Of a DNA stretch of 7,251 bases, positions 1 to 6,516 are shown piece by piece. This stretch comes from an uncultured Eubacteriales bacterium (lineage in GTDB: Bacteria; Bacillota; Clostridia; Oscillospirales; Oscillospiraceae). Below the pieces are notes generated by a model. The model made no database searches. It saw nothing but the letters and a program-made list of their open reading frames with translations, and was not told where the DNA came from. Location: NCBI GenBank assembly GCA_905201305.1, contig CAJKNS010000118.1:1-7251 (forward strand), written 5' to 3'. The position numbers and the translations under genes are program-made. The first letter of the stretch is position 1. The number at the start of each line of letters is the position of its first letter.

Positions 1-25
1 TTTGTGATGCAAAATTCCTCGCCAA

Positions 26-115
26 ATCTCCTTGCCGAATTATGCGGTATTGCCCAAGGTTTGTTACCGGCGACGTGTCCCATCGCCGGTAACAGGGTTC
101 TAATGACAAGGAGAT
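26..115 (+). promoter_or_regulatory. Possible structured leader with a sequestered ribosome binding site
   Basis: ATCTCCTTG (26-34) is an exact reverse complement of CAAGGAGAT (107-115). The second copy contains the AAGGAG Shine-Dalgarno-like sequence and the first two bases of the ATG at 114. Pairing would enclose a small CCG/CGG hairpin (35-37 with 45-47) and the strong 62-94 hairpin, giving a multibranched fold with the ribosome site hidden. CCTTG (30-34) can instead pair with CAAGG (55-59), which would free the ribosome site. This is the general layout of a translational switch, but no known riboswitch class is recognised and the function is inference. The first 113 bases hold no convincing gene: one frame is open throughout but lacks protein-like features. 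Confidence 0.3.
62..94 (+). repeat. Perfect 12-bp inverted repeat (hairpin) in the leader
   Basis: The arms TGTTACCGGCGA (62-73) and TCGCCGGTAACA (83-94) are exact reverse complements around a 9-base loop (CGTGTCCCA). The stem is GC-rich and should be very stable in RNA. No T-run follows (the next bases are GGGTTCTAATGA), so it does not look like an intrinsic terminator. It lies 13 bases before the Shine-Dalgarno-like AAGGAG of the small ORF at 114. It could be a leader RNA stem, a protein operator, or the end hairpin of a mobile element whose body lies to the left of the window. The structure is certain, the role is not. Confidence 0.75.
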
Positions 116-485
116 GCAGTACGTTCTGGGAGAGAATGAATGCTTCCAAACCTATGGCATGAAGGTTGTGCTGCGGGATATGACGGTCTGCGGTGATATT
201 GTGCACGAGGAAATCCGCAGGGATTTGGCAATCACGATGGAGCGCGTCCACTATACGGGAAAGATTGAACACGCATATTTGAGCCTGACGGCGTCCACCT
301 GGTTTGCCACAGCGGATTCAACCGTGGCACTGGTGGGAAACGTGTCGATTGAAGCAATCGATGCGCCAACCGGCGTAACGATTCGGGCAATTGCCGCAGA
401 GGGGTGCCGGCTTGCGGGAGATTATACGCTGCATTCCGGCGGACAGCTGTCTGTCGCATCACTGAGAAAGGAAGAAAAACCATGA
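114..485 (+). CDS. Small beta-rich protein of unknown function, or C-terminal remnant of a larger gene
   Basis: This ORF encodes 123 residues. I do not recognise the family. The sequence has alternating hydrophobic stretches typical of beta strands (AYLSLTAST, STVALVGNVSIEAI, VTIRAIAAEGCRL, YTLHSGGQLSVASL). It shows no signal peptide, membrane segment or catalytic motif. That pattern resembles the C-terminal beta-sandwich of a carbohydrate-active enzyme, which would suit the neighbour, but this is inference. The start is doubtful. AAGGAG (108-113) touches the ATG with no spacer, which is poor for initiation, and an in-frame TAA lies at 90-92. It may therefore be a genuine short gene with an odd start, or the tail of a gene disrupted upstream. 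Its TGA (483-485) overlaps the ATG (482-484) of the GH3 gene, so the two are very probably one operon with translational coupling. Confidence 0.5.
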   Translation: MQYVLGENECFQTYGMKVVLRDMTVCGDIVHEEIRRDLAITMERVHYTGKIEHAYLSLTASTWFATADSTVALVGNVSIEAIDAPTGVTIRAIAAEGCRLAGDYTLHSGGQLSVASLRKEEKP

Positions 486-3400
486 AACAGCGAAAAAAAC
501 GTCCGGTCCCGCCGCCTCCGCCTGTGGTGGTGGCTGATGATCTGATCGAGAAAATGCAGGATGAGGACGAGCCGGATATGCCTCAAATGCAAACGCCCAT
601 GTATGACATGGATGACCCGGTGTATCAGGAGCGGCACGCTCTGGCGCAGGAGCAGCAGCTGCGGTCTGCCCAGGAGGGCTTTGTTCTGCTGAAAAACACC
701 GGGGTCCTGCCTCTGCCGGAAGGGGCAAAGCTCAATGTCTTTGGACGTCATGCGGGCTTGTTCTTCACCGAGGAGGTCTGCAAGCTGTACGGTGTGGAGA
801 TGAACATGGAACTGTTTGCGTTCTACGCCGGCTACAAGACCCGGGATCCCGGGTACACCGGTTCCGGATGGGATGAGAAAGCCGGAGAATATGTTCGCCA
901 GAACCGTACCTCCACCGGCATGTTCGGAGGCATCGGCTATCTGGACCACGAGCCCTTTATCGGCTATGACGTATACAATGAGGATGGCTCTGTTCGGATA
1001 AAGCGGATGCCGGAGGAGCTTCTGACAAGAGCAAAAGCTTTTTCCGATACAGCCGCAGTGGTGCTTTATCGCCACGGCGGCGAGGGTGCGGACCATGAAA
1101 AGGGAGATGAGCGGCTGTCTGAGGGGGAGGCTGCCATGCTGTCCTTCTGCACAGCGCACTTTAAAAAGGTCCTTGTGATTCTTGCAACAAACTCTGTCAT
1201 AGACGGAGACTTTCTGGTCAAGTCCATGGACCACAAGTTCTATCAGTATACCTACGGCGGAGGAGTGTATTCCAACAACATCGGCAAAGAGATTTTCCCG
1301 GATTTTAAAAGCCGGGTAGAGCTGCGCTATGTGGACGAAAACGGGAAGCCTGCGCCCCATGTTTATCCCATTGACGCAGAGAAGCTGGGCGGCGTGTTCT
1401 ACACCTGCAACAAGCCCGGTTCCCGGGGTGCAGAGGCGCTGATAAGGCTGCTGCTGGGTCGGGTGAATCCATCGGGACGGCTCACCGATGAGATCGTCTA
1501 TGACTATGACGACAACCCGGTCAGCCAGTGCAGCGGCGGACTGGCATTTAGCCGGAAGAGCACCACAGAGGACCTTTATATCTATGGGCACAACTATGTT
1601 GCCTATAAAGAGGGCGTGTATCTTGGCTATAAATATTTTGAAACCTTCTGCCCGGAAAAGGCGGTCTATCCCTTCGGCTTCGGTCTCAGCTACACGGATT
1701 TTCAGTGGACGGCGGGTGCGCTGCAAACCGGCGTAAACGAATACGGGGAGCTGTGCTTTTCTGTGAATGTTGCGGTCAAAAATATAGGGAAGCGCTCCGG
1801 CAAGGATGTGGTGCAGCTCTATGTGACCGCGCCCTACTATGAAAACGGGAAGTACAATCTGGAAAAGCCGTTGGTGGTTCTGGCTGCCTTTGAAAAGACC
1901 GGGCTTATTGCCCCTGGGGAAACCGAAACTGTGACCCTTACCTGGAATGCCCGGGACATTGCCTGCTATTCCGACACCGCAGCGTGCTATGTGCTGGAGC
2001 GGGGCAGCTATCTGTTCCGGGTGTCCACAAATGCCGACTCCGCCCATCGTGCTCCCGCGGCGGTGCTCGACTGGTTCTGCCCCGATGATGTGCTGTTTAC
2101 CCACGATGAGGTTACTGGGACTGCTTACCGGAATCTTTTCACCGGCAGCGACGAAGCCGGCTGGCGCTTTGACGCAAAAGGCACAGAAAAGGAGAACATC
2201 GTCTACCTGCACCGGACGGACATAGACGGCAAGCCCACCGTAGCACCGGGAACCTATCCCGAGACGGTGGTACTGGACGAGATCACTCGGGAAACCACGC
2301 AGATCCTGGACCTGGAAAAGCGCGGGCTTGCGGACTATTACGAGATGGACGGCACCTATGTCCATCTTTACGATGACGACATTCCCGTGCCCACCACGGG
2401 GGCAGTTTACCGGGATCCAACCGGGAAACAGAAGAACTTCATGCTCCAGGATGTAAACCGGCTGCTCCGGGACAGAGAAAGTCCCCAGTATCACAGTCTC
2501 GCGGCGCTGGCGGAATTAACCGGAATTCAGGCGGACCTATGGTCGAAGGAGGTCGAGAGCCAAATTTGGGAGCATTTCCTCAGTCAGCTCAGTGTGAATG
2601 AAATGCTTTGCCGCTTCTACCACTGCGGCTTTGACATTCCGGCGCTCCCGGAATACGGAATTCCTGTCACCTACTCCGCCGATACCCCAGGTCAGATTGG
2701 TGCAAATAACAAGCTGCCCATGGGACGCACCACGGAATACTGCGACACCATTCTGGCGTGCACCTTTAACAAGCGCCTGTGCTATGAGCTGGGGCTGGCT
2801 CTGGCAAGAGAAGCTGCCGCCTCCGGAGAGGCAGGCACCTCCTATTTCTATGCGCCGGGCAACAACCTCCACCGGAGCTGCCTTTCCGGCAAGAACAACA
2901 ACTATTTTTCCGAGGATGCCCATCTGGCAGGCTGGATCTGCGGTCACTTTGTCAAGGGATTGCAGGAGGGCGGCGTCAACTGCTGTATGAAGCACTTTGC
3001 CTGCAACGATCAGGAGATTTCCAGAGAGGGACTTGTGGTGTTTGCAAATGAGCAGACCCTGCGGGAAAACTATTTTGCCGCCTTTGAACATGCCCTGAAA
3101 ATTGGAAACGGCAAGGGAATCATGACGTCCCTTGGGCGCGTGGGTACCGTCAATGCCTGCGGAAACGGAAATCTTACCGTGGAACTGCTGCGAAAGGAAT
3201 GGGGCTTCGACGGTATGGTCATCACCGACGGCTACGGCGTGACTTCCTACATGTATGAGATCAACGATATGCTGGGGGCAAATTCCGGGTTGCTGTGCTT
3301 CGGGAATTCCGGCAACTTTGGCGAGTGCCGGGACTTTATGGAGCTGTACCGCTACTATCTCCAGTATCCCGGCAGAACCACCGCTGCGCTGAAAAACTTT

Positions 3401-4198
3401 ATGAAGGGCTGTATGATCTCTCTTTTGGAGAGTCACACCTTCCGGGACCTCTACAGAGATTATGAATATACGCCCGGCACATCCACGGACATCAATTGGT
3501 TTGACGGTCAGATCGGTGTAGGGTATGAATATGTCCAGGCAGACAAACTTACCTATTTAGGCGTAAAACTGAAGGAAGGAGAGTCCAATCCTCCCTCTAT
3601 GATGCCCAATACCAACTGCAAGGACCGTGGCAGCACCATTCGGCTGGATGATTACGGACTCCGGCAGCAGACCCTGGAGGTGCGGGCAGGAGAAACTGTC
3701 TCCGTACTGGTTTCCATGGAAAAATGCTATGGGATGCAGCAGCTTGGCTTCTCCATTGGCATCAATACGGATGCCTTTACAGTGGAGGGGGTCAATACTG
3801 TCAGCTCTGTGCTGACGGGATATGAGGTGACTGTGGCGGAGACAACCTCCGGTGTGGATGTGGTACTGAAAACTGCGGGCAATGTGTTTGATAAGCCCTG
3901 CGGCAAGCTGCTGGACCTGAAGCTCCGGGCGAAAAAGAATGCCGAAGCCGGGGAATATCCCATTACCCTTCTGCCTGTGCTGGACGGTGCAGGTCAGCCC
4001 ACAGACAGCTTTCTGGATAAACAGGGGAATCCCATGAGTATTTCTCTGGTGAGCCAGCGGGAAAAGTTCCGGATGTCCGGGGGCTGGAGCGGCGTCTATC
4101 AGGAGGTGGAAAGCTCCGGCTGGCAGCAGGAAATGGAGGAAAACCGTGATGAAATGGCAGACCTGACCCTGCTTTCCGGCAGTATGATCGTTCTGTAA
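482..4198 (+). CDS. GH3-family glycosidase with permuted domain order and a C-terminal cohesin-like domain
   Basis: A 1238-residue enzyme that probably removes terminal beta-linked sugars (beta-glucosidase or beta-xylosidase type) from imported oligosaccharides in the cytoplasm. No signal peptide is present. The N-terminus is basic, then carries five prolines and an acidic stretch. Domains in order: alpha/beta sandwich at about 48-335 (SAQEGFVLLKN; GEGADH with candidate acid/base E201; VNPSGRLTDE); FnIII-like domain at about 397-520, introduced by the GH3 hallmark YPFGFGLSY; an unassigned linker at about 520-670; TIM barrel at about 680-990; cohesin-like beta-sandwich at about 1063-1190 (VRAGETVSVLV, closing AGEYPITLLP). 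In the barrel, D734 (SADTPG), K804 (GKNNNYFSED), K837-H838 (KHFACNDQE) and the likely nucleophile D916 (VITDGYG) align with GH3 substrate-binding and catalytic positions. The usual order is barrel first. Reversed order is known in Ruminococcus albus and Butyrivibrio GH3 enzymes. The usual SDW is TDG here. ATG 482 is chosen because AAAGGAAG (467-474) is well spaced and the start overlaps the preceding stop (ATGA). The family call is firm, the substrate is unknown. Confidence 0.9.
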   Translation: MKQRKKRPVPPPPPVVVADDLIEKMQDEDEPDMPQMQTPMYDMDDPVYQERHALAQEQQLRSAQEGFVLLKNTGVLPLPEGAKLNVFGRHAGLFFTEEVCKLYGVEMNMELFAFYAGYKTRDPGYTGSGWDEKAGEYVRQNRTSTGMFGGIGYLDHEPFIGYDVYNEDGSVRIKRMPEELLTRAKAFSDTAAVVLYRHGGEGADHEKGDERLSEGEAAMLSFCTAHFKKVLVILATNSVIDGDFLVKSMDHKFYQYTYGGGVYSNNIGKEIFPDFKSRVELRYVDENGKPAPHVYPIDAEKLGGVFYTCNKPGSRGAEALIRLLLGRVNPSGRLTDEIVYDYDDNPVSQCSGGLAFSRKSTTEDLYIYGHNYVAYKEGVYLGYKYFETFCPEKAVYPFGFGLSYTDFQWTAGALQTGVNEYGELCFSVNVAVKNIGKRSGKDVVQLYVTAPYYENGKYNLEKPLVVLAAFEKTGLIAPGETETVTLTWNARDIACYSDTAACYVLERGSYLFRVSTNADSAHRAPAAVLDWFCPDDVLFTHDEVTGTAYRNLFTGSDEAGWRFDAKGTEKENIVYLHRTDIDGKPTVAPGTYPETVVLDEITRETTQILDLEKRGLADYYEMDGTYVHLYDDDIPVPTTGAVYRDPTGKQKNFMLQDVNRLLRDRESPQYHSLAALAELTGIQADLWSKEVESQIWEHFLSQLSVNEMLCRFYHCGFDIPALPEYGIPVTYSADTPGQIGANNKLPMGRTTEYCDTILACTFNKRLCYELGLALAREAAASGEAGTSYFYAPGNNLHRSCLSGKNNNYFSEDAHLAGWICGHFVKGLQEGGVNCCMKHFACNDQEISREGLVVFANEQTLRENYFAAFEHALKIGNGKGIMTSLGRVGTVNACGNGNLTVELLRKEWGFDGMVITDGYGVTSYMYEINDMLGANSGLLCFGNSGNFGECRDFMELYRYYLQYPGRTTAALKNFMKGCMISLLESHTFRDLYRDYEYTPGTSTDINWFDGQIGVGYEYVQADKLTYLGVKLKEGESNPPSMMPNTNCKDRGSTIRLDDYGLRQQTLEVRAGETVSVLVSMEKCYGMQQLGFSIGINTDAFTVEGVNTVSSVLTGYEVTVAETTSGVDVVLKTAGNVFDKPCGKLLDLKLRAKKNAEAGEYPITLLPVLDGAGQPTDSFLDKQGNPMSISLVSQREKFRMSGGWSGVYQEVESSGWQQEMEENRDEMADLTLLSGSMIVL

Positions 4199-4240
4199 CC
4201 CATCCCACTTTCCTTGTATAATTAAACGCGATATGACAGG

Positions 4241-4280
4241 AGCAAAACGGCAGTCCATAAATCAGGACTGTCGTTTTGCT
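4241..4280. terminator. Intrinsic terminator after the GH3 gene, probably bidirectional
   Basis: AGCAAAACGGCAGTCC (4241-4256) and GGACTGTCGTTTTGCT (4265-4280) form a 16-bp stem with one G-U pair and an 8-base loop. The A-rich 5' side and T-rich 3' side flank a GC core, so the hairpin can work on either strand. It starts 42 bases after the GH3 stop and should end that operon. The T-run lies inside the 3' arm rather than after a short stem. Confidence 0.85.
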
Positions 4281-4326
4281 ATGTACGCAGCTTACCGGAT
4301 ATCAACACAAAAATGGAACAATCAGC

Positions 4327-4358
4327 CTGTCTGCTTCCCGAAATGGAAAAGCAGACAG
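4327..4358. repeat. Hairpin in the intergenic region
   Basis: CTGTCTGC (4327-4334) pairs with GCAGACAG (4351-4358). TTCC (4335-4338) pairs with GGAA (4345-4348) across a 2-base AA bulge, leaving the loop CGAAAT. No T-run follows, so it is not a standard terminator. It lies between the GH3 terminator and the next promoter, where little transcription is expected. It may be a decayed terminator or a DNA site. Its role is unknown. Confidence 0.5.
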
Positions 4359-4457
4359 CCATTGCGCCTTTCTGCGGTCCACGAGAAGCGCATATGGTAA
4401 GCAATACGCAGGATTACATCTTGAAAAATTCATTTTGAGCAGAAAGAAACAGATGGG

Positions 4458-4507
4458 ATTGACCTTTTCCAGGGCACTTTCCTGCACTACAGTTATAAAA
4501 GGTCAAT
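4458..4507. promoter_or_regulatory. Candidate operator: perfect 11-bp inverted repeat upstream of the binding-protein promoter
   Basis: ATTGACCTTTT (4458-4468) and AAAAGGTCAAT (4497-4507) are exact reverse complements separated by 28 bases. The right arm ends 19 bases before the likely -35 element at 4527, a usual position for an activator or repressor site. The arm centres are 39 bp apart, which suits a dimer bound to two faces or a looped complex. AraC-type proteins more often bind direct repeats, so the link to the nearby AraC gene is only positional. The spacer also repeats GCACT (4474-4478 and 4485-4489). Confidence 0.45.
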
Positions 4508-4526
4508 GGAAGAACATCATTCGTTA

Positions 4527-4556
4527 TTGTTGAATCTATGAAAAAGTCGATATAAT
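4527..4556 (+). promoter_or_regulatory. Sigma-A-type promoter for the solute-binding protein gene
   Basis: A consensus TATAAT (4551-4556) has a weak -35 TTGTTG (4527-4532) at 18-bp spacing. An alternative -35, TTGAAT (4530-4535), has 15-bp spacing. Transcription would begin near 4563, giving a leader of about 137 bases before the ATG at 4700. The weak -35 fits a promoter that needs an activator, and the 11-bp inverted repeat lies just upstream. Confidence 0.65.
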
Positions 4557-4562
4557 GGAGCT

Positions 4563-4699
4563 AAATCTTGTGTGTTTCTGCATAGAAATGGTGAAAGCGG
4601 ACGTGAAACGGGAGGACGGTGTGTCACTGCTTTGCACGCAGCCATTCACCAATACGATGCAGCGTCAATGCAAGAAATATGCCCAAAGGGGAGAAAAAC
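4563..4699 (+). other. Untranslated leader of the solute-binding protein gene
   Basis: About 137 bases lie between the inferred transcription start and the ATG. TGGTGAA (4589-4595) can pair with TTCACCA (4645-4651), enclosing a smaller CTGC/GCAG stem (4627-4630 with 4638-4641). This is modest evidence for a folded leader and no known riboswitch is recognised. The ribosome binding site AAAGGGGAG (4685-4693) ends 6 bases before the ATG and is not covered by the stems seen. The stretch 4281-4550 before it holds only the hairpin and inverted repeat listed separately, with no supported gene. Confidence 0.4.
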
Positions 4700-6421
4700 A
4701 TGAAAAAACTAATGTCTCTCGTATTGACAGCGGCACTGGCTGCGGCACTGTTCAGCGGCTGCGGAGGAACGGGATCCACCGCAGAGCCTTCGTCTGCCGC
4801 ACCTGCAACCTCTGAGACAGCGGAAACCTCTGCGGCGCCGGAGCAGACTGCGGCAAGCTTGCCCGATGCTGAGGCACCCGAAAATGAGGCGTCCAATGTG
4901 GAAAACACGCTGGAGGATATTTTCCCGGTGCAGGATGATGTGACGGTTAGCATGTTTACCTCTGTCAACTCTGCAATCGCGCCCTATGTGGATGCGGAGC
5001 ACTATGACCAGATCAGCGTTCTGCGTGGCTGGTCGGAGCATACCGGCGTGAAGCTGGATGTAACGGCGGTCACTTCGGAGCTGGCAAAAGAGCAGTTTGC
5101 ACTGCTGGCTGCCAGTAACTCCGTACCGGATATTATTGTGCAGGGTGGCGCATGGTATCCCGGCGGCGCTTCGGCAGGCGTAAAGGATGAAGTGTTCCTG
5201 AACATGGCGGACTACAAGGAATATATGCCCAATTATCTGGCTGCCATTGAGAAGTACGGCTTCACCTCCAACGTTATGACCGATGACGAAATCTCCGCAT
5301 TTTGGCAGATTAACGTCAACAATCTCCCCTTTGCCGGCATCGTGGCAAGAGGCGATCTGCTGGACGAAATCGGTATGAACTATCAGGATGTCAAGACATT
5401 TGATGATTGGGATCAGATGCTGCGGGGCATGAAGGGAAAAGATGGCGTGATCGCGCCTCTGGCTCTGAGTGTCATTGGCGATATGGGCACCGGCAATGTG
5501 CTCAGCGGCGGCTATGGTATCTCTGCCGTATTCCAGAATGGATCTTATGTCAATCTTCCTCTGTACGTGGTGGACGGAAAGGTACAGTTTGGCTTCCTCA
5601 CCGAGCAGTATGATAAATATGTTAAGACCATTTCCTCCTGGTATAAAGACGGTCTGATTAACGACCATATCCTCAGCATGGAGGGCGGTCCCTACTGCGA
5701 GGAATATGTTCTGCGCGGCGAAAATGCAGTCTTCACTACCATGCTTGCAAACGCTTCCTACTATGCCGAGCAGCTGGGCGGCGACGCTTACTATGTTGCA
5801 CTGCACATGCCGGTGGAGAATGAGGGCGACACCTATCATTTCAGTGACAGCGAGCCGGTGACTCTGGAATCCGGCGTGTGGAATGTGTCCTATAACTGCG
5901 AGAACCCCGAGCTGGTTATTCAGATGATCGATTGGTTCTACACCGAGGATGGCAGCCGTCTTGCCAGCTATGGCATCGAAGGCGAGGCATATGAGCTGGA
6001 TAGCGACGGCAACATTGTCCTGACCGATTTGATTACCAACAACCCTGATCTGAGCGCATCTAGCGCAATGATCCTGTATGCCGGCGACCTGGTTCCTGCA
6101 CTGAAGGATGCTTCCCGTCTGCTGAGCACCTATGAGCCCGACGTAATTGAGGCGCTGGAGTATGTCCAGACCCAGGATGCCGACGGTGCATACAACATGC
6201 CCTCCGGTCTGTCCTCCACCTTCACGGAGGAAGAGCAGGAAATCTATTCGACCTATTCTCCGGACCTGCTGACCTATATGTCTGAGCATGCCCTTGCCTT
6301 CCTGATGGGTGAAGAGGATATTGCGAACCTGCCTGCGTTCAAGCAGACCATTCAGGATATGCATATTCAGGATATCATCGACGTATATCAGGCTGCTTAC
6401 GACAGAATGATGGCGCAGTAA
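4700..6421 (+). CDS. ABC-transporter solute-binding lipoprotein (family 1, LplA/YtcQ-like)
   Basis: This 573-residue lipoprotein should bind an oligosaccharide outside the cell and deliver it to an ABC permease. The N-terminus is a lipoprotein signal: MKK, a hydrophobic core (LMSLVLTAALAAALF), then SGC with the acylated Cys at residue 21. A low-complexity Ser/Ala/Glu/Thr linker follows to about residue 75. The globular part starts near residue 81 (VTVSMFTSVN). Features typical of large family 1 binding proteins are GVKLDVTAVTSELAKEQFALLAASNSVPDII, the hinge-type region VARGDLLDEIGM with TFDDWDQML, and the C-terminal stretch on terminal helices (LPAFKQTIQDMHIQDIIDVYQAAYDRMMAQ). ATG 4700 is chosen because the signal peptide begins there and AAAGGGGAG is 6 bases upstream. 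The frame is open back to about 4619 but that part is not protein-like. No permease or ATPase gene is adjacent and a terminator follows, so the partners must be encoded elsewhere. The ligand cannot be read from the sequence. Confidence 0.9.
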   Translation: MKKLMSLVLTAALAAALFSGCGGTGSTAEPSSAAPATSETAETSAAPEQTAASLPDAEAPENEASNVENTLEDIFPVQDDVTVSMFTSVNSAIAPYVDAEHYDQISVLRGWSEHTGVKLDVTAVTSELAKEQFALLAASNSVPDIIVQGGAWYPGGASAGVKDEVFLNMADYKEYMPNYLAAIEKYGFTSNVMTDDEISAFWQINVNNLPFAGIVARGDLLDEIGMNYQDVKTFDDWDQMLRGMKGKDGVIAPLALSVIGDMGTGNVLSGGYGISAVFQNGSYVNLPLYVVDGKVQFGFLTEQYDKYVKTISSWYKDGLINDHILSMEGGPYCEEYVLRGENAVFTTMLANASYYAEQLGGDAYYVALHMPVENEGDTYHFSDSEPVTLESGVWNVSYNCENPELVIQMIDWFYTEDGSRLASYGIEGEAYELDSDGNIVLTDLITNNPDLSASSAMILYAGDLVPALKDASRLLSTYEPDVIEALEYVQTQDADGAYNMPSGLSSTFTEEEQEIYSTYSPDLLTYMSEHALAFLMGEEDIANLPAFKQTIQDMHIQDIIDVYQAAYDRMMAQ

Positions 6422-6460
6422 GGCGAAAACCGGGCGCGCCTGAATGAGATCATAGAATAA

Positions 6461-6504
6461 GAAAAGCCCGAAAAACAAGACCAATCCTGTTTTTCGGGCT
6501 TTTT
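6461..6504. terminator. Strong bidirectional intrinsic terminator between convergent genes
   Basis: The arms 6462-6477 and 6488-6503 are exact complements (core AGCCCG with CGGGCT, A-run on the left and T-run on the right). A G-U pair extends the stem to 17 bp, around a 10-base loop (6478-6487). It starts 40 bases after the solute-binding-protein stop and ends 12 bases before the stop of the minus-strand regulator. It can therefore end transcription from both sides. Confidence 0.93.
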
Positions 6505-6516
6505 CGTAGTCGGATG

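Noticed and set aside
404..481. Upstream start for the GH3 gene
   Set aside because: ATG 404 adds 26 residues that are only the out-of-frame reading of the preceding ORF. ATG 482 has a well-placed ribosome site and the ATGA overlap.
422..2494. Long open frame of 690 codons on the minus strand opposite the GH3 gene
   Set aside because: It lies opposite a strongly supported GH3 coding frame, has a composition unlike a folded protein, and has no promoter or ribosome site.
4217..4222. TATAAT just after the GH3 stop
   Set aside because: It has no -35 element at a suitable distance and is followed directly by the terminator, so a promoter is not supported.
4459..4499. TTGACC and TATAAA as a promoter pair
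   Set aside because: The spacing is 29 bases, too long for sigma-A. The sequences are better explained as parts of the inverted repeat.
4276..4533. Plus-strand ORF of 85 codons in the intergenic region
   Set aside because: Its ATG is in the 3' arm of the GH3 terminator, it has no ribosome binding site, and the product has no recognisable features.
4555..4815. Plus-strand ORF of 86 codons
   Set aside because: It begins within the -10 element of the promoter and overlaps the lipoprotein signal peptide in another frame.
4709..6484. Minus-strand open frame of 591 codons opposite the solute-binding gene
   Set aside because: It starts inside the bidirectional terminator and runs antisense to a clear lipoprotein gene, so it is a shadow frame.
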